Shown here piece after piece: positions 45,200-55,518 of a stretch of DNA of 64,000 bases. The stretch comes from an uncultured Rhodospirillales bacterium. GTDB taxonomy: Bacteria > Pseudomonadota > Alphaproteobacteria > Kiloniellales > Kiloniellaceae. The stretch spans positions 60,030 through 124,029 of the forward strand of contig CAJXUS010000005.1 in the NCBI GenBank assembly GCA_913060675.1, given 5' to 3'. The notes under the pieces were generated by a model that searched no databases, had not been told where the DNA came from, and was given only the letters and a program-made list of their open reading frames with translations. A program made the translations under genes and the position numbers. Within the stretch, counting starts at the first letter, position 1. Every line of letters begins with the position of its first letter.

Positions 45200-46423
45200 A
45201 TGGCCCGAGTCGTAATGAAATTCGGTGGTACCTCGGTCGCGGATCTCGATCGAATCAGAAACGCAGCACAGCGCGTGAAGAAAGAAGTCGAGTCCGGTAA
45301 CGAGGTTGCGGTTGTTGTTTCCGCAATGGCTGGTGTAACCAACCAACTTGTCGATTATGTTTCAAATGCTGGATCGCTCTATGATCTGCGCGAGTATGAT
45401 ACAGTTGTATCTTCCGGCGAGCAGGTGACATCTGGTTTACTTTCAATTGTGCTTCAGGATTTGGGGATTAATGCCCGTTCCTGGCTCGGTTGGCAGGGAC
45501 CGATCGTTACCAATGGTGCTCATGGTAGCGCGCGTATTGAGCGCATAGAAGTCGATGATATTATTCGTCGGTTTGGCGAAGGGCAGGTTGCTGTCTTCGC
45601 AGGTTTCCAAGGTGTTGGTCCGGATGGGCGCATATCTACTTTGGGACGCGGTGGATCAGATACATCGGCTGTTGCGATCGCTGCAGCGTTAAAAGCTGAC
45701 CGATGTGACATTTATACGGATGTGGATGGTATTTATACGACCGATCCCCGTATTGTCGCCAAAGCGCGCAAAATGGATAAAATTACCTATGAAGAGATGC
45801 TCGAGCTCGCGTCTCAAGGTGCAAAAGTATTGCAGACCCGCTCGGTCGAAATGGCCATGAAGCACGGGGTGCGTGTACAGGTTCTCTCAAGCTTTGAAGA
45901 TAAGCCGGGAACACTAGTCGTAGACGAGGATGAAATCGTGGAACAGGCAATTGTTAGTGGTATCGCCTATAACCGTGACGAAGCGAAGGTTACCCTGCGC
46001 AGCGTTAGAGATACACCTGGTGTCGCCGCCAGTATTTTTGGTCCCCTTATGGCTGCGGCCATTAATGTTGATATGATTGTTCAAAACATTTCTGCGGACA
46101 AAAAGACCACAGATATGACTTTCACGGTTGCCAAGGCTGACCTGGATCGTGCCATCAGCGTGCTGGAAGACAAGAGCAACGGGCTTACTTTTGATAGTCT
46201 GGATTCTGATCCGGCGGTTGCCAAAATTTCTGTCATTGGGGTTGGTATGCGATCCCATGCTGGGGTGGCACAGAAAATGTTTTCAGCATTAGCTGAAAAA
46301 GGTATCAATATCGAAGTTATCTCGACTTCTGAAATCAAGATCTCTGTTCTTGTTGCTGAAGAGTATACCGAACTTGCACTTCGGAGCCTTCACACAGCTT
46401 ATGGGCTGGATGCAGAAGACTAA
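45200..46423 (+). CDS. lysC: Aspartate kinase
   Basis: 407 residues. The kinase domain begins MARVVMKFGGTSVADLDRI and holds GRGGSDTSAVAIAAAL and YTDVDGIYTTDPRIV; two ACT domains follow (about 265-400) with NVDMIVQNISADKKTTDMTF and VGMRSHAGVAQKMFSALAE. The first step in lysine, threonine and methionine synthesis; the ACT domains imply feedback by Lys/Thr. AGGAAG lies eight bases before the ATG. It is followed by ptsP, as in most Alphaproteobacteria. Confidence 0.96.
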   Translation: MARVVMKFGGTSVADLDRIRNAAQRVKKEVESGNEVAVVVSAMAGVTNQLVDYVSNAGSLYDLREYDTVVSSGEQVTSGLLSIVLQDLGINARSWLGWQGPIVTNGAHGSARIERIEVDDIIRRFGEGQVAVFAGFQGVGPDGRISTLGRGGSDTSAVAIAAALKADRCDIYTDVDGIYTTDPRIVAKARKMDKITYEEMLELASQGAKVLQTRSVEMAMKHGVRVQVLSSFEDKPGTLVVDEDEIVEQAIVSGIAYNRDEAKVTLRSVRDTPGVAASIFGPLMAAAINVDMIVQNISADKKTTDMTFTVAKADLDRAISVLEDKSNGLTFDSLDSDPAVAKISVIGVGMRSHAGVAQKMFSALAEKGINIEVISTSEIKISVLVAEEYTELALRSLHTAYGLDAED

Positions 46424-46548
46424 TTCTGTATTCGGTGTTGCGATAAAGCATCGACAAGAACACTCGACGAAGACTTATTATAATCAGGTGGTTGGCATAT
46501 TTGCCTTCTGCCTGATTTCCATATGGTGCAGCGAGGAAGCGGTATCTA

Positions 46549-48846
46549 ATGAGCAGTAAGAACGATAAAACTTCTGCCTGGGGCGGCTCTCGCCGTCTAT
46601 TGAAGCTTCTGCGCGACCAGATGAAGGGTAAATCAACTAATCAAGAACGTCTTGCGCAGACTGTTGATCTGATTGCTCGGGACATGACTGCCGAAGTTTG
46701 CTCGATTTATGTAATGCATCGTGGTGAGCATCTCGGTGGCGAGTTCTTGGAGCTTGCTGCAACAATGGGCCTGAAGCCGGAGGCCGTTTATAAAACACGG
46801 TTACATAAAGGTGAGGGCATTGTTGGTCAGTGTGCCGCTCTTGCTTTGCCAATGGCCGTCTCTGATGCTCCCCGTCATCCAAATTTTGCCTACAGACCAG
46901 AAACTGGCGAAGAACCTTACCAGTCAATGCTCGGGGTTCCTATCCTTCGCAGCGGACGAGTTCTCGGTGTTATTGCCGTACAGAATGTCACTCATCGCCA
47001 CTATGACGAGGAAGAAGTCGAGGCTCTGGAAACCATCGCAATGGTCTTGGCGGAGTTGATTGCCGGAGGAGCTCTTTCTGTTTCTGCGCTCGAAGCCGGT
47101 GGTTCACCAGAAGAGTTGGAAAAGCCCGATAGGATCAAAGGCCTTTGCTTGAATGAAGGCATGGGTATTGGTAAAGCGGTGTTCCATAACCGTGGGATCG
47201 TTATTAGCCGTATTATCGCGGATGATATTGAGGAAGAAGTTAAGCGTCTTGAATTAACCGTAAAAGAGATGCGTTCCTCAATTGACGAGATGTTGACCCG
47301 AACAGATATCGCCGCCCTCGGTGAGCAACGCGAAGTTTTGGAAACATATCGTATGTTTGCCGAAGATCGTGGGTGGGTAGGAAAAATTACCGAAGCAATT
47401 CGGGTTGGTGGGATGACAGCCGAAGCTGCGGTCCAGAAAATTCAGAACGAAACCCGCTCCCGGATGAGTAAGATTAGCGATCCTTATCTTAGAGAGCGCT
47501 TGGCGGATTTGGATGACCTCGCAAATCGTTTATTACATCACTTGCTTGATTTGGGTGAAGATAAGCCTGAATTACCTGATGAATTTATCCTCCTGGCCAG
47601 AACCCTCGGTCCTGCAGAACTACTCGATTACGACTGGGATCGCCTGAAGGGGGTGGTTCTTGAAGAAGGCTCGCCAACAGCCCATGTTGCCCTGGTGGCG
47701 CAAGCACTTGAACTCCCCATCATTGGGCGGTGCCGAGATGTGCTTACCCGTATACGTGAAGGCGATACAGTTGTTCTCGATGCGTCTAATGATCAAGTGT
47801 TTGCGCGCCCGAAAGATGATGTTCTCCGGGCTCTGAAAGCAAGTGTTAAAGACAAAAAACTTCGTTGGGCGGAAAACTCTGCAATACGCGACCTTGCATC
47901 AGAAAGTTTGGATGGCCAGAAAATATCACTAAATGTGAATGTTGGCCTGCTGATGGATTTGCCTCATATGCATGCCTCAGGGGCTGATGGTGTTGGGTTA
48001 TATCGTACCGAGGTTCCTTTCATGGTACGAAAATCTTTCCCGGGGGTCGCTGAACAAGCCGAACTCTATCGTAAGGCGATGGATCGCTCAGAAGGCAAGC
48101 CGGTGGTATTTCGAACTCTTGATGTTGGGGGGGATAAAGTTCTGCCTTACTGGTCGAGTGCTGCCGAAGAAAATCCTGCCATGGGGTGGCGGGCAATTAG
48201 AATCGGGTTAGACCGTCCCGCCTTATTGAGGCAGCAACTGCGTGCCTTGATACGTGCGTGTGAAGGCCATCAGCTCAATGTGATGTTTCCTATGATATCC
48301 GAGACTGCCGAGTTTAAATCTGCAAAAGCTCTCTTGGATAGGGAACTGGAACGTGAAAAGACAATTGGTGGCGTGTTACCAAAGGAAATTCGCGTCGGCG
48401 CAATGTTGGAGGTACCTGCTTTAATTTGGCAACTTCCAGCACTGTGTCGAGAAGTTGATTTCCTCTCTGTTGGCAGTAATGACTTGCTGCAGTTTATCTT
48501 TGCTACAGACCGCGGGAATACGCGGTTGGCACGACGGTACGATGCACTCAGTCCCGGTGTTTTAAGAATGATGCGTGAAATCGCTGATAATACTCACCGG
48601 ACGGGTGTCGATTTATCACTATGTGGCGATATGGCTGGGCACCCGCTGGAGGCAATGGCCTTAATCGGGTGTGGCTTTAGATCGCTTTCTATGCCTGCAC
48701 AACAGGTTGTTGCGACCAAGAAAATGGTTCGTTCTTTGGATGTAGATAGCGTTACAGATTTTGTTACTAGCCTGCTCAACAAGTCAGATCATAGCTTGAG
48801 AAGTGATTTGGAAGATTATGCAAAATCCTCAGGCGTTGTGATATAA
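46549..48846 (+). CDS. ptsP: Phosphoenolpyruvate-protein phosphotransferase PtsP (EI-Ntr)
   Basis: 765 residues. N-terminal GAF domain (about 20-170; VDLIARDMTAEVCSIYVMHR, GEGIVGQCA), then the EI N-domain (from about 195), the phospho-His swivel with H379 in GSPTAHVALVAQ, and the C-terminal PEP-utilising barrel with GADGVGLYRTEVPFM, FRTLDVGGDKVLP and LSVGSNDLLQFIFATDRGN. It starts the nitrogen phosphotransferase chain (NPr, EIIA-Ntr). In this position it follows lysC. Confidence 0.96.
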   Translation: MSSKNDKTSAWGGSRRLLKLLRDQMKGKSTNQERLAQTVDLIARDMTAEVCSIYVMHRGEHLGGEFLELAATMGLKPEAVYKTRLHKGEGIVGQCAALALPMAVSDAPRHPNFAYRPETGEEPYQSMLGVPILRSGRVLGVIAVQNVTHRHYDEEEVEALETIAMVLAELIAGGALSVSALEAGGSPEELEKPDRIKGLCLNEGMGIGKAVFHNRGIVISRIIADDIEEEVKRLELTVKEMRSSIDEMLTRTDIAALGEQREVLETYRMFAEDRGWVGKITEAIRVGGMTAEAAVQKIQNETRSRMSKISDPYLRERLADLDDLANRLLHHLLDLGEDKPELPDEFILLARTLGPAELLDYDWDRLKGVVLEEGSPTAHVALVAQALELPIIGRCRDVLTRIREGDTVVLDASNDQVFARPKDDVLRALKASVKDKKLRWAENSAIRDLASESLDGQKISLNVNVGLLMDLPHMHASGADGVGLYRTEVPFMVRKSFPGVAEQAELYRKAMDRSEGKPVVFRTLDVGGDKVLPYWSSAAEENPAMGWRAIRIGLDRPALLRQQLRALIRACEGHQLNVMFPMISETAEFKSAKALLDRELEREKTIGGVLPKEIRVGAMLEVPALIWQLPALCREVDFLSVGSNDLLQFIFATDRGNTRLARRYDALSPGVLRMMREIADNTHRTGVDLSLCGDMAGHPLEAMALIGCGFRSLSMPAQQVVATKKMVRSLDVDSVTDFVTSLLNKSDHSLRSDLEDYAKSSGVVI

Positions 48847-48955
48847 AACAGAACTGTTTGTTGTTTGTTACTGAATTTGCTACAACTTTCCTTAACGCGC
48901 CACAGGTAGTTACGTCTTATTAAGAGATCGTACTACGGTTTGCAGGGAGGGGATT

Positions 48956-50197
48956 GTGGAAGCGATGCAGAAAACACAGGATAATACGTCTGGAGGAGAA
49001 ACTCCGGATATTGACCAAGCTAAAATTACTGTCGCGGAAATTCTTCGCACAGGTCGAGAAAAACGTGGTCAGGACCTGCGTGCGGTCGCGAATGTTCTTC
49101 GAATCAGATATGTCTTTCTGGAAGCTATAGAGCGTGGGGATTTCGCCAGTTTACCTGGGGATACGTATGCCTATGGATTTGTCCGAACTTATGCCGGATA
49201 CCTTAATCTGGATACCGATGAAATAGTTCGTCAATTCAAACAGGAAGTTGAAAGTTACGGTGCGCGGAAAACGCTGGTATTTCCTACCCCTGTTCCTGAA
49301 AGCAAAACACCTGGCCTCGCGATCCTGTTAACGTCTGTCTTGTTGTTGGCTATTGCCTATGGAGGATGGACAGCCGTTTCCCAATTTGATGTTGAGATTC
49401 CTGATTGGGTTCCTTTTATGTCTCATGGCGAAACCGTTGATGCTGACGGGGCTTCTGTTGAGCCCTCTGTCGTAGATCAAGATGAGAGTAATGCAGTTGT
49501 CGATGTTTCTCCTGGGGAAGACACTGAAATCGTTAAAGAACAGGGGGAGAGTGCCGAGGCTGTTGATATTCTACCACTAACGGAAGATCCGCAGGAGGAA
49601 GTCGTTGTCGAGGCCGAAAAAATACCTGTCGTAATTCCTGCAGTCCCAGAATCTTCAAGTACTCCTGAAAATGCTGAGCCCTCATCTGGAATTAGTTCAG
49701 ATCTGCCTGTTGTGGATTCTGAGCCCGTATCTCCTGCCATACCAGTAGCATCAGAAGCTGCGGTTGATAGTTCTGTGAGCGATAGTGCAATAAGCGCTTC
49801 TGAAGAACTGGGTGTTGGCGCTGAGGCGAATGAAGTGGGCTCATTGGATAGTGACAGTGACGTCACGAGCGCAATTGTAACACCTCCGCCTCCTCCTGAG
49901 CCAGAGGTGTTTGGCGATGAGGGCGTTGCGTCCGCGATCTCGATATTTGCAGAACAAGATGCCTGGATTCATATCGTTGATGTCTCAGGGGAAGCAATTT
50001 TTAGCCGGGTATTACGCGCTGGCTCGGTTTATAACGTTCCCAAGCGAGAAGGCTTGCTTATGACGACGGGGAATGCAGGAGGAATTGTTCTCAAAGTAAA
50101 TGGGAAAGACCTTCCGAGAATAGGACCAATCGGTGATGTTAAACGAAATATCGTCCTTTCAGAGGACGGGGTGCTAGAGTCCATTCAAGCAGATTAG
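48956..50197 (+). CDS. RodZ-like protein (HTH_25, TM, DUF4115)
   Basis: 413 residues from GTG 48956, with GGGAGGGG just upstream. A helix-turn-helix of the HTH_25 type (about 29-95: AEILRTGREKRGQDLRAVAN ... FVRTYAGYLNLD) is followed by one membrane helix (about 114-136), a long acidic Ser/Glu/Val-rich periplasmic linker and a C-terminal DUF4115 beta domain (about 325-405: AEQDAWIHIVDVSGEAIFSRVL). RodZ links MreB to the membrane in cell-shape control. Neighbours ispG and hisS are the classic rodZ companions. Confidence 0.88.
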   Translation: MEAMQKTQDNTSGGETPDIDQAKITVAEILRTGREKRGQDLRAVANVLRIRYVFLEAIERGDFASLPGDTYAYGFVRTYAGYLNLDTDEIVRQFKQEVESYGARKTLVFPTPVPESKTPGLAILLTSVLLLAIAYGGWTAVSQFDVEIPDWVPFMSHGETVDADGASVEPSVVDQDESNAVVDVSPGEDTEIVKEQGESAEAVDILPLTEDPQEEVVVEAEKIPVVIPAVPESSSTPENAEPSSGISSDLPVVDSEPVSPAIPVASEAAVDSSVSDSAISASEELGVGAEANEVGSLDSDSDVTSAIVTPPPPPEPEVFGDEGVASAISIFAEQDAWIHIVDVSGEAIFSRVLRAGSVYNVPKREGLLMTTGNAGGIVLKVNGKDLPRIGPIGDVKRNIVLSEDGVLESIQAD

Positions 50198-50234
50198 AAT
50201 CTCGCTTTATTAAATCTCTAGGAAATTTTCAAAG

Positions 50235-50264
50235 AAAGGCGTTTAGTTTTATGCGCCTTTTATT
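50235..50264 (+). terminator. Terminator-like hairpin after the rodZ-like gene
   Basis: A 7-bp stem (AAAGGCG / CGCCTTT), a 12-nt loop and a short T-rich tail (TATTATT). The remaining 305-bp gap to ispG shows no gene. Confidence 0.55.
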
Positions 50265-50502
50265 ATTCCGGTTCTTATTCTGGACATCTTCTCCTGACAT
50301 GAACTCTTGTTATTGAAAATCAACGGTATTAGATCATATGAAAAAGAGTTCGCCTGTATTTGAGGGCGGCTATAAATTGCGTTGATATTGTGCCTCGGAT
50401 TCCTAGGTAGCTTGTCGACATGTCATTAACGGCTTACAGCTTGAATTTTGTCTCAGGAAAGCGCATGTTGCACATGCTTTTGAAGGGCCCAGAGAGAGTT
50501 TT

Positions 50503-51636
50503 ATGAGTATACGACCTTGGCGTGATGTAATCCGCCGTAAATCTAGACAGGTAATGGTTGGTAATGTACCTGTTGGCGGCGATGCACCGATAACTGTTCA
50601 ATCTATGACCAACACGCTAACGACCGATGTTAAGGCGACCGTTGAGCAGATCCTCGCGATGGAAGAGGCGGGTGCGGATATCGTTCGTGTATCCTGCCCG
50701 GATGAAGCTTCTTCTCGAGCTCTCAAAGACATCGTTCGTGAAGTTAACGTGCCCATCGTTGCAGATATCCACTTTCACTATAAACGCGCGATAGAAGCCG
50801 CTGAATCTGGCGCGGCTTGTCTTCGTATTAATCCTGGAAATATTGGCAAGCGCGAAAAAGTTCTCGAGGTTGTTAATGCAGCCAAGGATCACGGCTGCTC
50901 CATGCGTATTGGCGTAAATGCTGGCTCGCTGGAAAAGCACCTTCTGGATCGCTTCGGTGAGCCTTGCCCCGAAGCGATGGTTGAATCCGCTCTGGGACAT
51001 ATCCGTATTCTCGAAGATCTGGATTTTCGCGAATTCAAAATTTCTTGTAAGGCATCCGACGTCTTTATGGCCGTTGCGGCTTATATGCAACTCGGCGAAG
51101 TCTGTGATTATCCCCTGCATATCGGTATAACCGAAGCTGGCGGGCTGCGAACAGGGACCGTTAAATCTTCGATTGGTCTTGGCAATCTACTTTGGTCGGG
51201 CATTGGCGATACTTTACGCGTGTCACTGTCTGCTGATCCCGTTGAAGAAGTTAAAGTGGGCTTTGATATTCTCAAATCCATGGGGCTTCGCCACCGCGGA
51301 GTGAATGTCATTTCTTGTCCTTCTTGCGCGCGTCAACAGTTTGATGTGATCAGTACTGTCGCTGTTTTGGAAGAGAGATTAAGCCACATCACAACCCCGA
51401 TGACGGTTTCTGTTATTGGTTGCGTGGTCAATGGTCCGGGTGAGGCTACAATGACTGACATCGGGCTAACGGGTGGCGGTAAAGATACTCATCAGATTTA
51501 CGTTGCTGGTATGCCTAATCACCGCCTCAAGGATAAGAATATCGTTGATCATCTCGTTGGCATGATTGAGACCAAAGCAGAAGAGATAGAGGCGGCGATA
51601 GCACGCGGTGAAGAGCCCCAAGTGATGGGTCATTGA
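50503..51636 (+). CDS. ispG: 4-hydroxy-3-methylbut-2-enyl-diphosphate synthase (IspG/GcpE)
   Basis: 377 residues. [33 protein letters not shown] and INPGNIG form the barrel, and the [4Fe-4S] ligands are the Cys in [13 protein letters not shown] and [12 protein letters not shown], with the conserved Glu. It makes HMBPP in the MEP isoprenoid pathway. It lies between the rodZ-like gene and hisS. Confidence 0.97.
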   Translation: MSIRPWRDVIRRKSRQVMVGNVPVGGDAPITVQSMTNTLTTDVKATVEQILAMEEAGADIVRVSCPDEASSRALKDIVREVNVPIVADIHFHYKRAIEAAESGAACLRINPGNIGKREKVLEVVNAAKDHGCSMRIGVNAGSLEKHLLDRFGEPCPEAMVESALGHIRILEDLDFREFKISCKASDVFMAVAAYMQLGEVCDYPLHIGITEAGGLRTGTVKSSIGLGNLLWSGIGDTLRVSLSADPVEEVKVGFDILKSMGLRHRGVNVISCPSCARQQFDVISTVAVLEERLSHITTPMTVSVIGCVVNGPGEATMTDIGLTGGGKDTHQIYVAGMPNHRLKDKNIVDHLVGMIETKAEEIEAAIARGEEPQVMGH

Positions 51637-51781
51637 TATACCAACTTATCGTAGGCGGCTTATAAATCGATCCATCTCGATTACCTGCTATTGCGGCTAT
51701 ATACATTTACGGGACTAATCCCTATAACCATTCCGGTTAATTGTTCAAATAAATTCAAGCTATTTCAGGAGAACCTAAGCC

Positions 51782-53026
51782 ATGTCTTCTCTGCAACCAG
51801 TACGCGGAACGCACGACCTTCTACCAGAAGACATGCGTCGACATCGTGAGGTTCTTGAAGCTGGAAGAGCTGTTGCCAACCGGTTTGGATATGATGAAAT
51901 TGCGACCCCGATATTCGAAAAGACCGAAGTCTTTAAGCGAACACTCGGGGACACATCTGATGTCGTAACCAAGGAAATGTATACCTTCTCTACAAAGGGG
52001 GGTGATGATATTACTTTGCGTCCGGAAAATACAGCCGGTGTTGCCCGTGCCTTTATGTCGAATGGTTTGAGCCAACAGCTCCCGGTAAAGTATTTTTATG
52101 GCGGGCCAATGTTTCGCCACGAACGTCCACAAAAAGGTCGCCAACGTCAATTCCACCAAGCTGGTGTCGAGCTCCTCGGTGTTGAAAAGCCACAGGGGGA
52201 TGTTGAAATTATTGCGCTCGGAGTTCATTTTTTAAAAGAACTCGGCGTCTATGACGACACTGTATTGGAATTGAATACTCTAGGTGATGTTGAGAGCCGC
52301 AAGGCCTACCGTGATGCATTGGTTGAGTATTTCTCTAACTTCAAAGACCAACTGTCAGAAGATAGTTTGGATCGGTTAGAGAAAAATCCGCTACGAATCC
52401 TTGATTCAAAGAATGAGGGAGATCGCAAGCTTGTCGCTGAGGCACCGATTTTCTCTGATTATTTGAATGATTTCAGCAAGGACTTCTTTGTTCAGGTGAA
52501 GGCTGGCCTTGATGATTTGGGAATTGCCTACGAAATCAACCCACGTTTGGTCCGGGGCTTGGATTACTATTGCCATACCGCGTTTGAGTTTACCACCACG
52601 GCGCTGGGAGCTCAGGGGACTGTATTAGCAGGTGGCCGTTACGATGGTCTTATCAAGATGATGGGTGGCCCAGCTACTCCTGGTGTTGGTTGGGCGTCTG
52701 GTATTGAGCGCCTTTCTATGCTTATGACCCGTGAAGTCAGTGCTCCAAAACCTGTTGTTATTATTCCAATGGGAGAGGCCGCTGATAAACGCGCACCTAT
52801 TATTGCTGATGAATTGCGATATGCAGGTTATCGAACAGAACTTGGTTATAGCGGAAATCTGAAGAAACGATTGAACCGGGCTAACAAGCAAAACGCCTGT
52901 GTTGCAATTATTATGGGTGATGACGAGCTTGCCGAAAATTCTGCAACAGTCAGAGATCTGGTGAGCGGGGATCAGAGTATCGTTAAGCTTGATGAATTGA
53001 CGAAGAAACTGTCAATTTATCGCTAA
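51782..53026 (+). CDS. hisS: Histidyl-tRNA synthetase
   Basis: 414 residues. Class II motifs: LQPVRGTHDLLPEDMRRH, motif 2 FRHERPQKGRQRQFHQ, the His-A loop LVRGLDYYCHTAFEF and motif 3 AGGRYDGLIKMMGGPATPGVGWASGIERL; a C-terminal anticodon-binding domain starts near 325 (KPVVIIPMGEAADK). AGGAGA lies nine bases before the ATG. Complete. Confidence 0.97.
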   Translation: MSSLQPVRGTHDLLPEDMRRHREVLEAGRAVANRFGYDEIATPIFEKTEVFKRTLGDTSDVVTKEMYTFSTKGGDDITLRPENTAGVARAFMSNGLSQQLPVKYFYGGPMFRHERPQKGRQRQFHQAGVELLGVEKPQGDVEIIALGVHFLKELGVYDDTVLELNTLGDVESRKAYRDALVEYFSNFKDQLSEDSLDRLEKNPLRILDSKNEGDRKLVAEAPIFSDYLNDFSKDFFVQVKAGLDDLGIAYEINPRLVRGLDYYCHTAFEFTTTALGAQGTVLAGGRYDGLIKMMGGPATPGVGWASGIERLSMLMTREVSAPKPVVIIPMGEAADKRAPIIADELRYAGYRTELGYSGNLKKRLNRANKQNACVAIIMGDDELAENSATVRDLVSGDQSIVKLDELTKKLSIYR

Positions 53027-53045
53027 ACTGTACAGTTGGGGTGAA

Positions 53046-53065
53046 AGGGGCTTAAAATGGCCCCT
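53046..53065 (+). other. GC hairpin in the hisS-hemA gap
   Basis: Stem AGGGGC / GCCCCT with an 8-nt loop, 20 bp after hisS and 23 bp before hemA. It has no T-run, so it is not a normal terminator; it may be an RNA-processing or leader structure. Confidence 0.4.
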
Positions 53066-53088
53066 GTTGCCTCTATAAGTGATAACGT

Positions 53089-54435
53089 ATGATTTCAATT
53101 CCACCTTTTGTCCCTGAACACCCCTTTATCGAACAGTCAGAGCAGTTCGATAAGTTGGCGGTTATTGGTGTGAGCGCTCGTACTGCGGGACGGAGGTTGC
53201 GTGACAGTCTTTTTGTCGAAGAACCCGATTATGAAAAAGTACTTTCTGCTCTACTAAAAAGGGGCGAAAAAAGTATCGTTCTGATCGCGACATGTGAACG
53301 ATTTGATTTTGTACTCGGTGATGCAAAACCGGAAGATACTGAATTTTATCTCTCTGTTATGGCATCAGAAGCCAAGATGACGGTCGATGAAATTCGCAAG
53401 CAAAGTTATCATCATCAAGGGTTTAACGCTCTTCGACATGTCTTTGCCATTTCGTCGTCCCTAGATAGTGTTGTTGTTGGTGAGCCTCAGATTTTAGGTC
53501 AGGTGAAAGACTGCCATCGCCAATCAAAGTCTCTGGGCCTTACAAATGGTTTTCTGGATGATGTTTTACAGGCGAGCCTGGTTGCTGCAAAACGAGTCAG
53601 AACTGAAACAACGATTGCTCAGCAACCTATCACGCTTACGTCTTCGGCACTTCAGGTTGCACGTGGCATCCATGGAGATCTCTCTCGGTGTAAAGTACTG
53701 CTTGCGGGAGGTGGGGAAATGGGGGAACTCCTTTGTGGAGAATTTAACAGTGCTGGAGTTGACAGCTTAAGAATATCTCATCCCCGGATACAGCGGAGTA
53801 ACACAGCTGTTTTCAGGCTTGGAGGAGAAGCGTGTGATTGGTCTGAACTCCATGATTTGACCACTGACAGTGATATTATACTTTCCTCTTTAGGAGGGGG
53901 AGAGACGCTATTCACAAAAGAGATCATTAGTCGTTGCTTGAAACAAAGGAAGCGGAAGCCCATTTTTATTATTGATACTACGGCTTCTAGGGATGTTGCC
54001 CCTGAAGTCAATGAACTTGATGGTGCTTTTTCTTATAATTTGGAAGACCTCGAGAACGTTGCCAAGCAGGGAAAGGTGCACCGCGAGTCTGCGATGATGG
54101 CCGCTTGGAAAGTTCTGGGTCAAGAAATGCAGTCCTTTATCCGGAACAAAGTTGAACGGCAGGCTGCACCAACCATTTCAGTGGTGCGAAAGCATTTTGA
54201 GGCTCTTCGCCAGCAAGTCCTCTCTGAATGTGATGGGGATGTCGACGCTGCGACAAGGTTATTGATTAATCGGCTATTGCATAATCCTCAAGTCGTTTTA
54301 AAAGAGACTGCTAGAGAAGATCCAGAAGCCCATTTGATATTGGAAGAGGCACTTTGTCGTCTGTTCCGAATAGAAAGTACCCTAATAAATATTGGGGTAG
54401 ATGCTGTGGGCAGTGATGAAGTGAAAGAGGACTGA
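53089..54435 (+). CDS. hemA: Glutamyl-tRNA reductase
   Basis: 448 residues. The N-terminal catalytic domain holds C69 in ATCERFDF (the family norm is TCNR), H108/H109 (SYHHQG), [20 protein letters not shown] and [11 protein letters not shown]; the NADPH domain (GGGEMGELL) and the C-terminal helical dimerisation domain (about 350-440) follow. It reduces Glu-tRNA to glutamate-1-semialdehyde in the C5 route to aminolevulinate. Most Alphaproteobacteria use ALA synthase instead. The hemA-prfA-prmC order is that of gammaproteobacteria. Confidence 0.9.
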   Translation: MISIPPFVPEHPFIEQSEQFDKLAVIGVSARTAGRRLRDSLFVEEPDYEKVLSALLKRGEKSIVLIATCERFDFVLGDAKPEDTEFYLSVMASEAKMTVDEIRKQSYHHQGFNALRHVFAISSSLDSVVVGEPQILGQVKDCHRQSKSLGLTNGFLDDVLQASLVAAKRVRTETTIAQQPITLTSSALQVARGIHGDLSRCKVLLAGGGEMGELLCGEFNSAGVDSLRISHPRIQRSNTAVFRLGGEACDWSELHDLTTDSDIILSSLGGGETLFTKEIISRCLKQRKRKPIFIIDTTASRDVAPEVNELDGAFSYNLEDLENVAKQGKVHRESAMMAAWKVLGQEMQSFIRNKVERQAAPTISVVRKHFEALRQQVLSECDGDVDAATRLLINRLLHNPQVVLKETAREDPEAHLILEEALCRLFRIESTLINIGVDAVGSDEVKED

Positions 54436-54437
54436 AC

Positions 54438-55514
54438 GTGAAGTTCGATGATAAACTAGACGCTGTTGTGGCCCGTTACGACGAACTGACTGCTGTTATT
54501 TCAACTCATCCTGATCCTGGATCTAACGAGTACACAAAATTACTTCGGGAACTTTCCGAGCTGACTTCTGTTGTCGAAACAGTTCAAGAGCTCAGAAGTT
54601 TGCAGTCCGAGATGTTTGATCTTGCTGAAATGCTTAGCGATCCAGATGCTGATCCTGAAATGAAAGAGCTTGTTCAAGAAGAGTTTTTGGAGCTTAAGCA
54701 AAGACTTCCCGAGATGGAGCAGCAAGTCCAGATTATGCTGCTGCCTAAGGACCTAGATGGAGAGCGTAACGCAATCCTTGAAGTTCGGGCAGGAACCGGA
54801 GGTGATGAAGCGGGGCTCTTTGCTTCCGAGTTATTTCGAATGTATCAACGCTATGCTGAAACAACGGGATGGCGTTTTGAAGCGCTGGACTATTCTGAAA
54901 ATGGTATTGGCGGCGTTAAAGAAGCAACAGCCCTTATTACCGGGAACGGGGTGTTCTCAAACCTCAAGTTTGAATCGGGTGTTCACAGAGTTCAAAGAGT
55001 TCCGGTGACAGAATCGGGAGGGCGCATTCATACCTCTGCGGCAACCGTTGCGGTAATGCCCGAAGCATTAGCCGTCGATGTTCAAATTAATCCAAGTGAT
55101 TTACGTATAGATACCTATCGTGCTCAAGGCGCTGGTGGACAGCACGTTAACACAACCGATTCTGCGGTCCGAATTACACACATTCCAACAGGCGTTGTTG
55201 TTCAGTGCCAAGACGGGCGCTCTCAACATAAAAATAAAGAGCAAGCGATGAAGATGTTGCTCACGCAGATTTATGATAATCAGCGTAGAGACCAAGAAGA
55301 AGAACAAGCTGCCAACCGAAAATCACAGGTCGGAAGTGGTGATAGATCTGAACGCATTAGAACCTATAATTTCCCTCAAGGTCGGGTTACTGATCATCGA
55401 ATCAATCTAACACTTTATAAACTGGATAAAATTATTGCGGGTGAGGCGCTTGACGAGGTTATCAAGTCACTGATTGCAGAAGATCAGGCAGCTCGTCTCG
55501 CCGAGATTCAATAA
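54438..55514 (+). CDS. prfA: Peptide chain release factor 1
   Basis: 358 residues from GTG 54438, two bases after the hemA stop. The PVT tripeptide (189-191) that reads UAA/UAG and the GGQ motif (233-235, [15 protein letters not shown]) are both present, so this is RF1 rather than RF2. Followed by prmC, which methylates the Gln of GGQ. Confidence 0.97.
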   Translation: MKFDDKLDAVVARYDELTAVISTHPDPGSNEYTKLLRELSELTSVVETVQELRSLQSEMFDLAEMLSDPDADPEMKELVQEEFLELKQRLPEMEQQVQIMLLPKDLDGERNAILEVRAGTGGDEAGLFASELFRMYQRYAETTGWRFEALDYSENGIGGVKEATALITGNGVFSNLKFESGVHRVQRVPVTESGGRIHTSAATVAVMPEALAVDVQINPSDLRIDTYRAQGAGGQHVNTTDSAVRITHIPTGVVVQCQDGRSQHKNKEQAMKMLLTQIYDNQRRDQEEEQAANRKSQVGSGDRSERIRTYNFPQGRVTDHRINLTLYKLDKIIAGEALDEVIKSLIAEDQAARLAEIQ

Positions 55515-55518
55515 ACCT

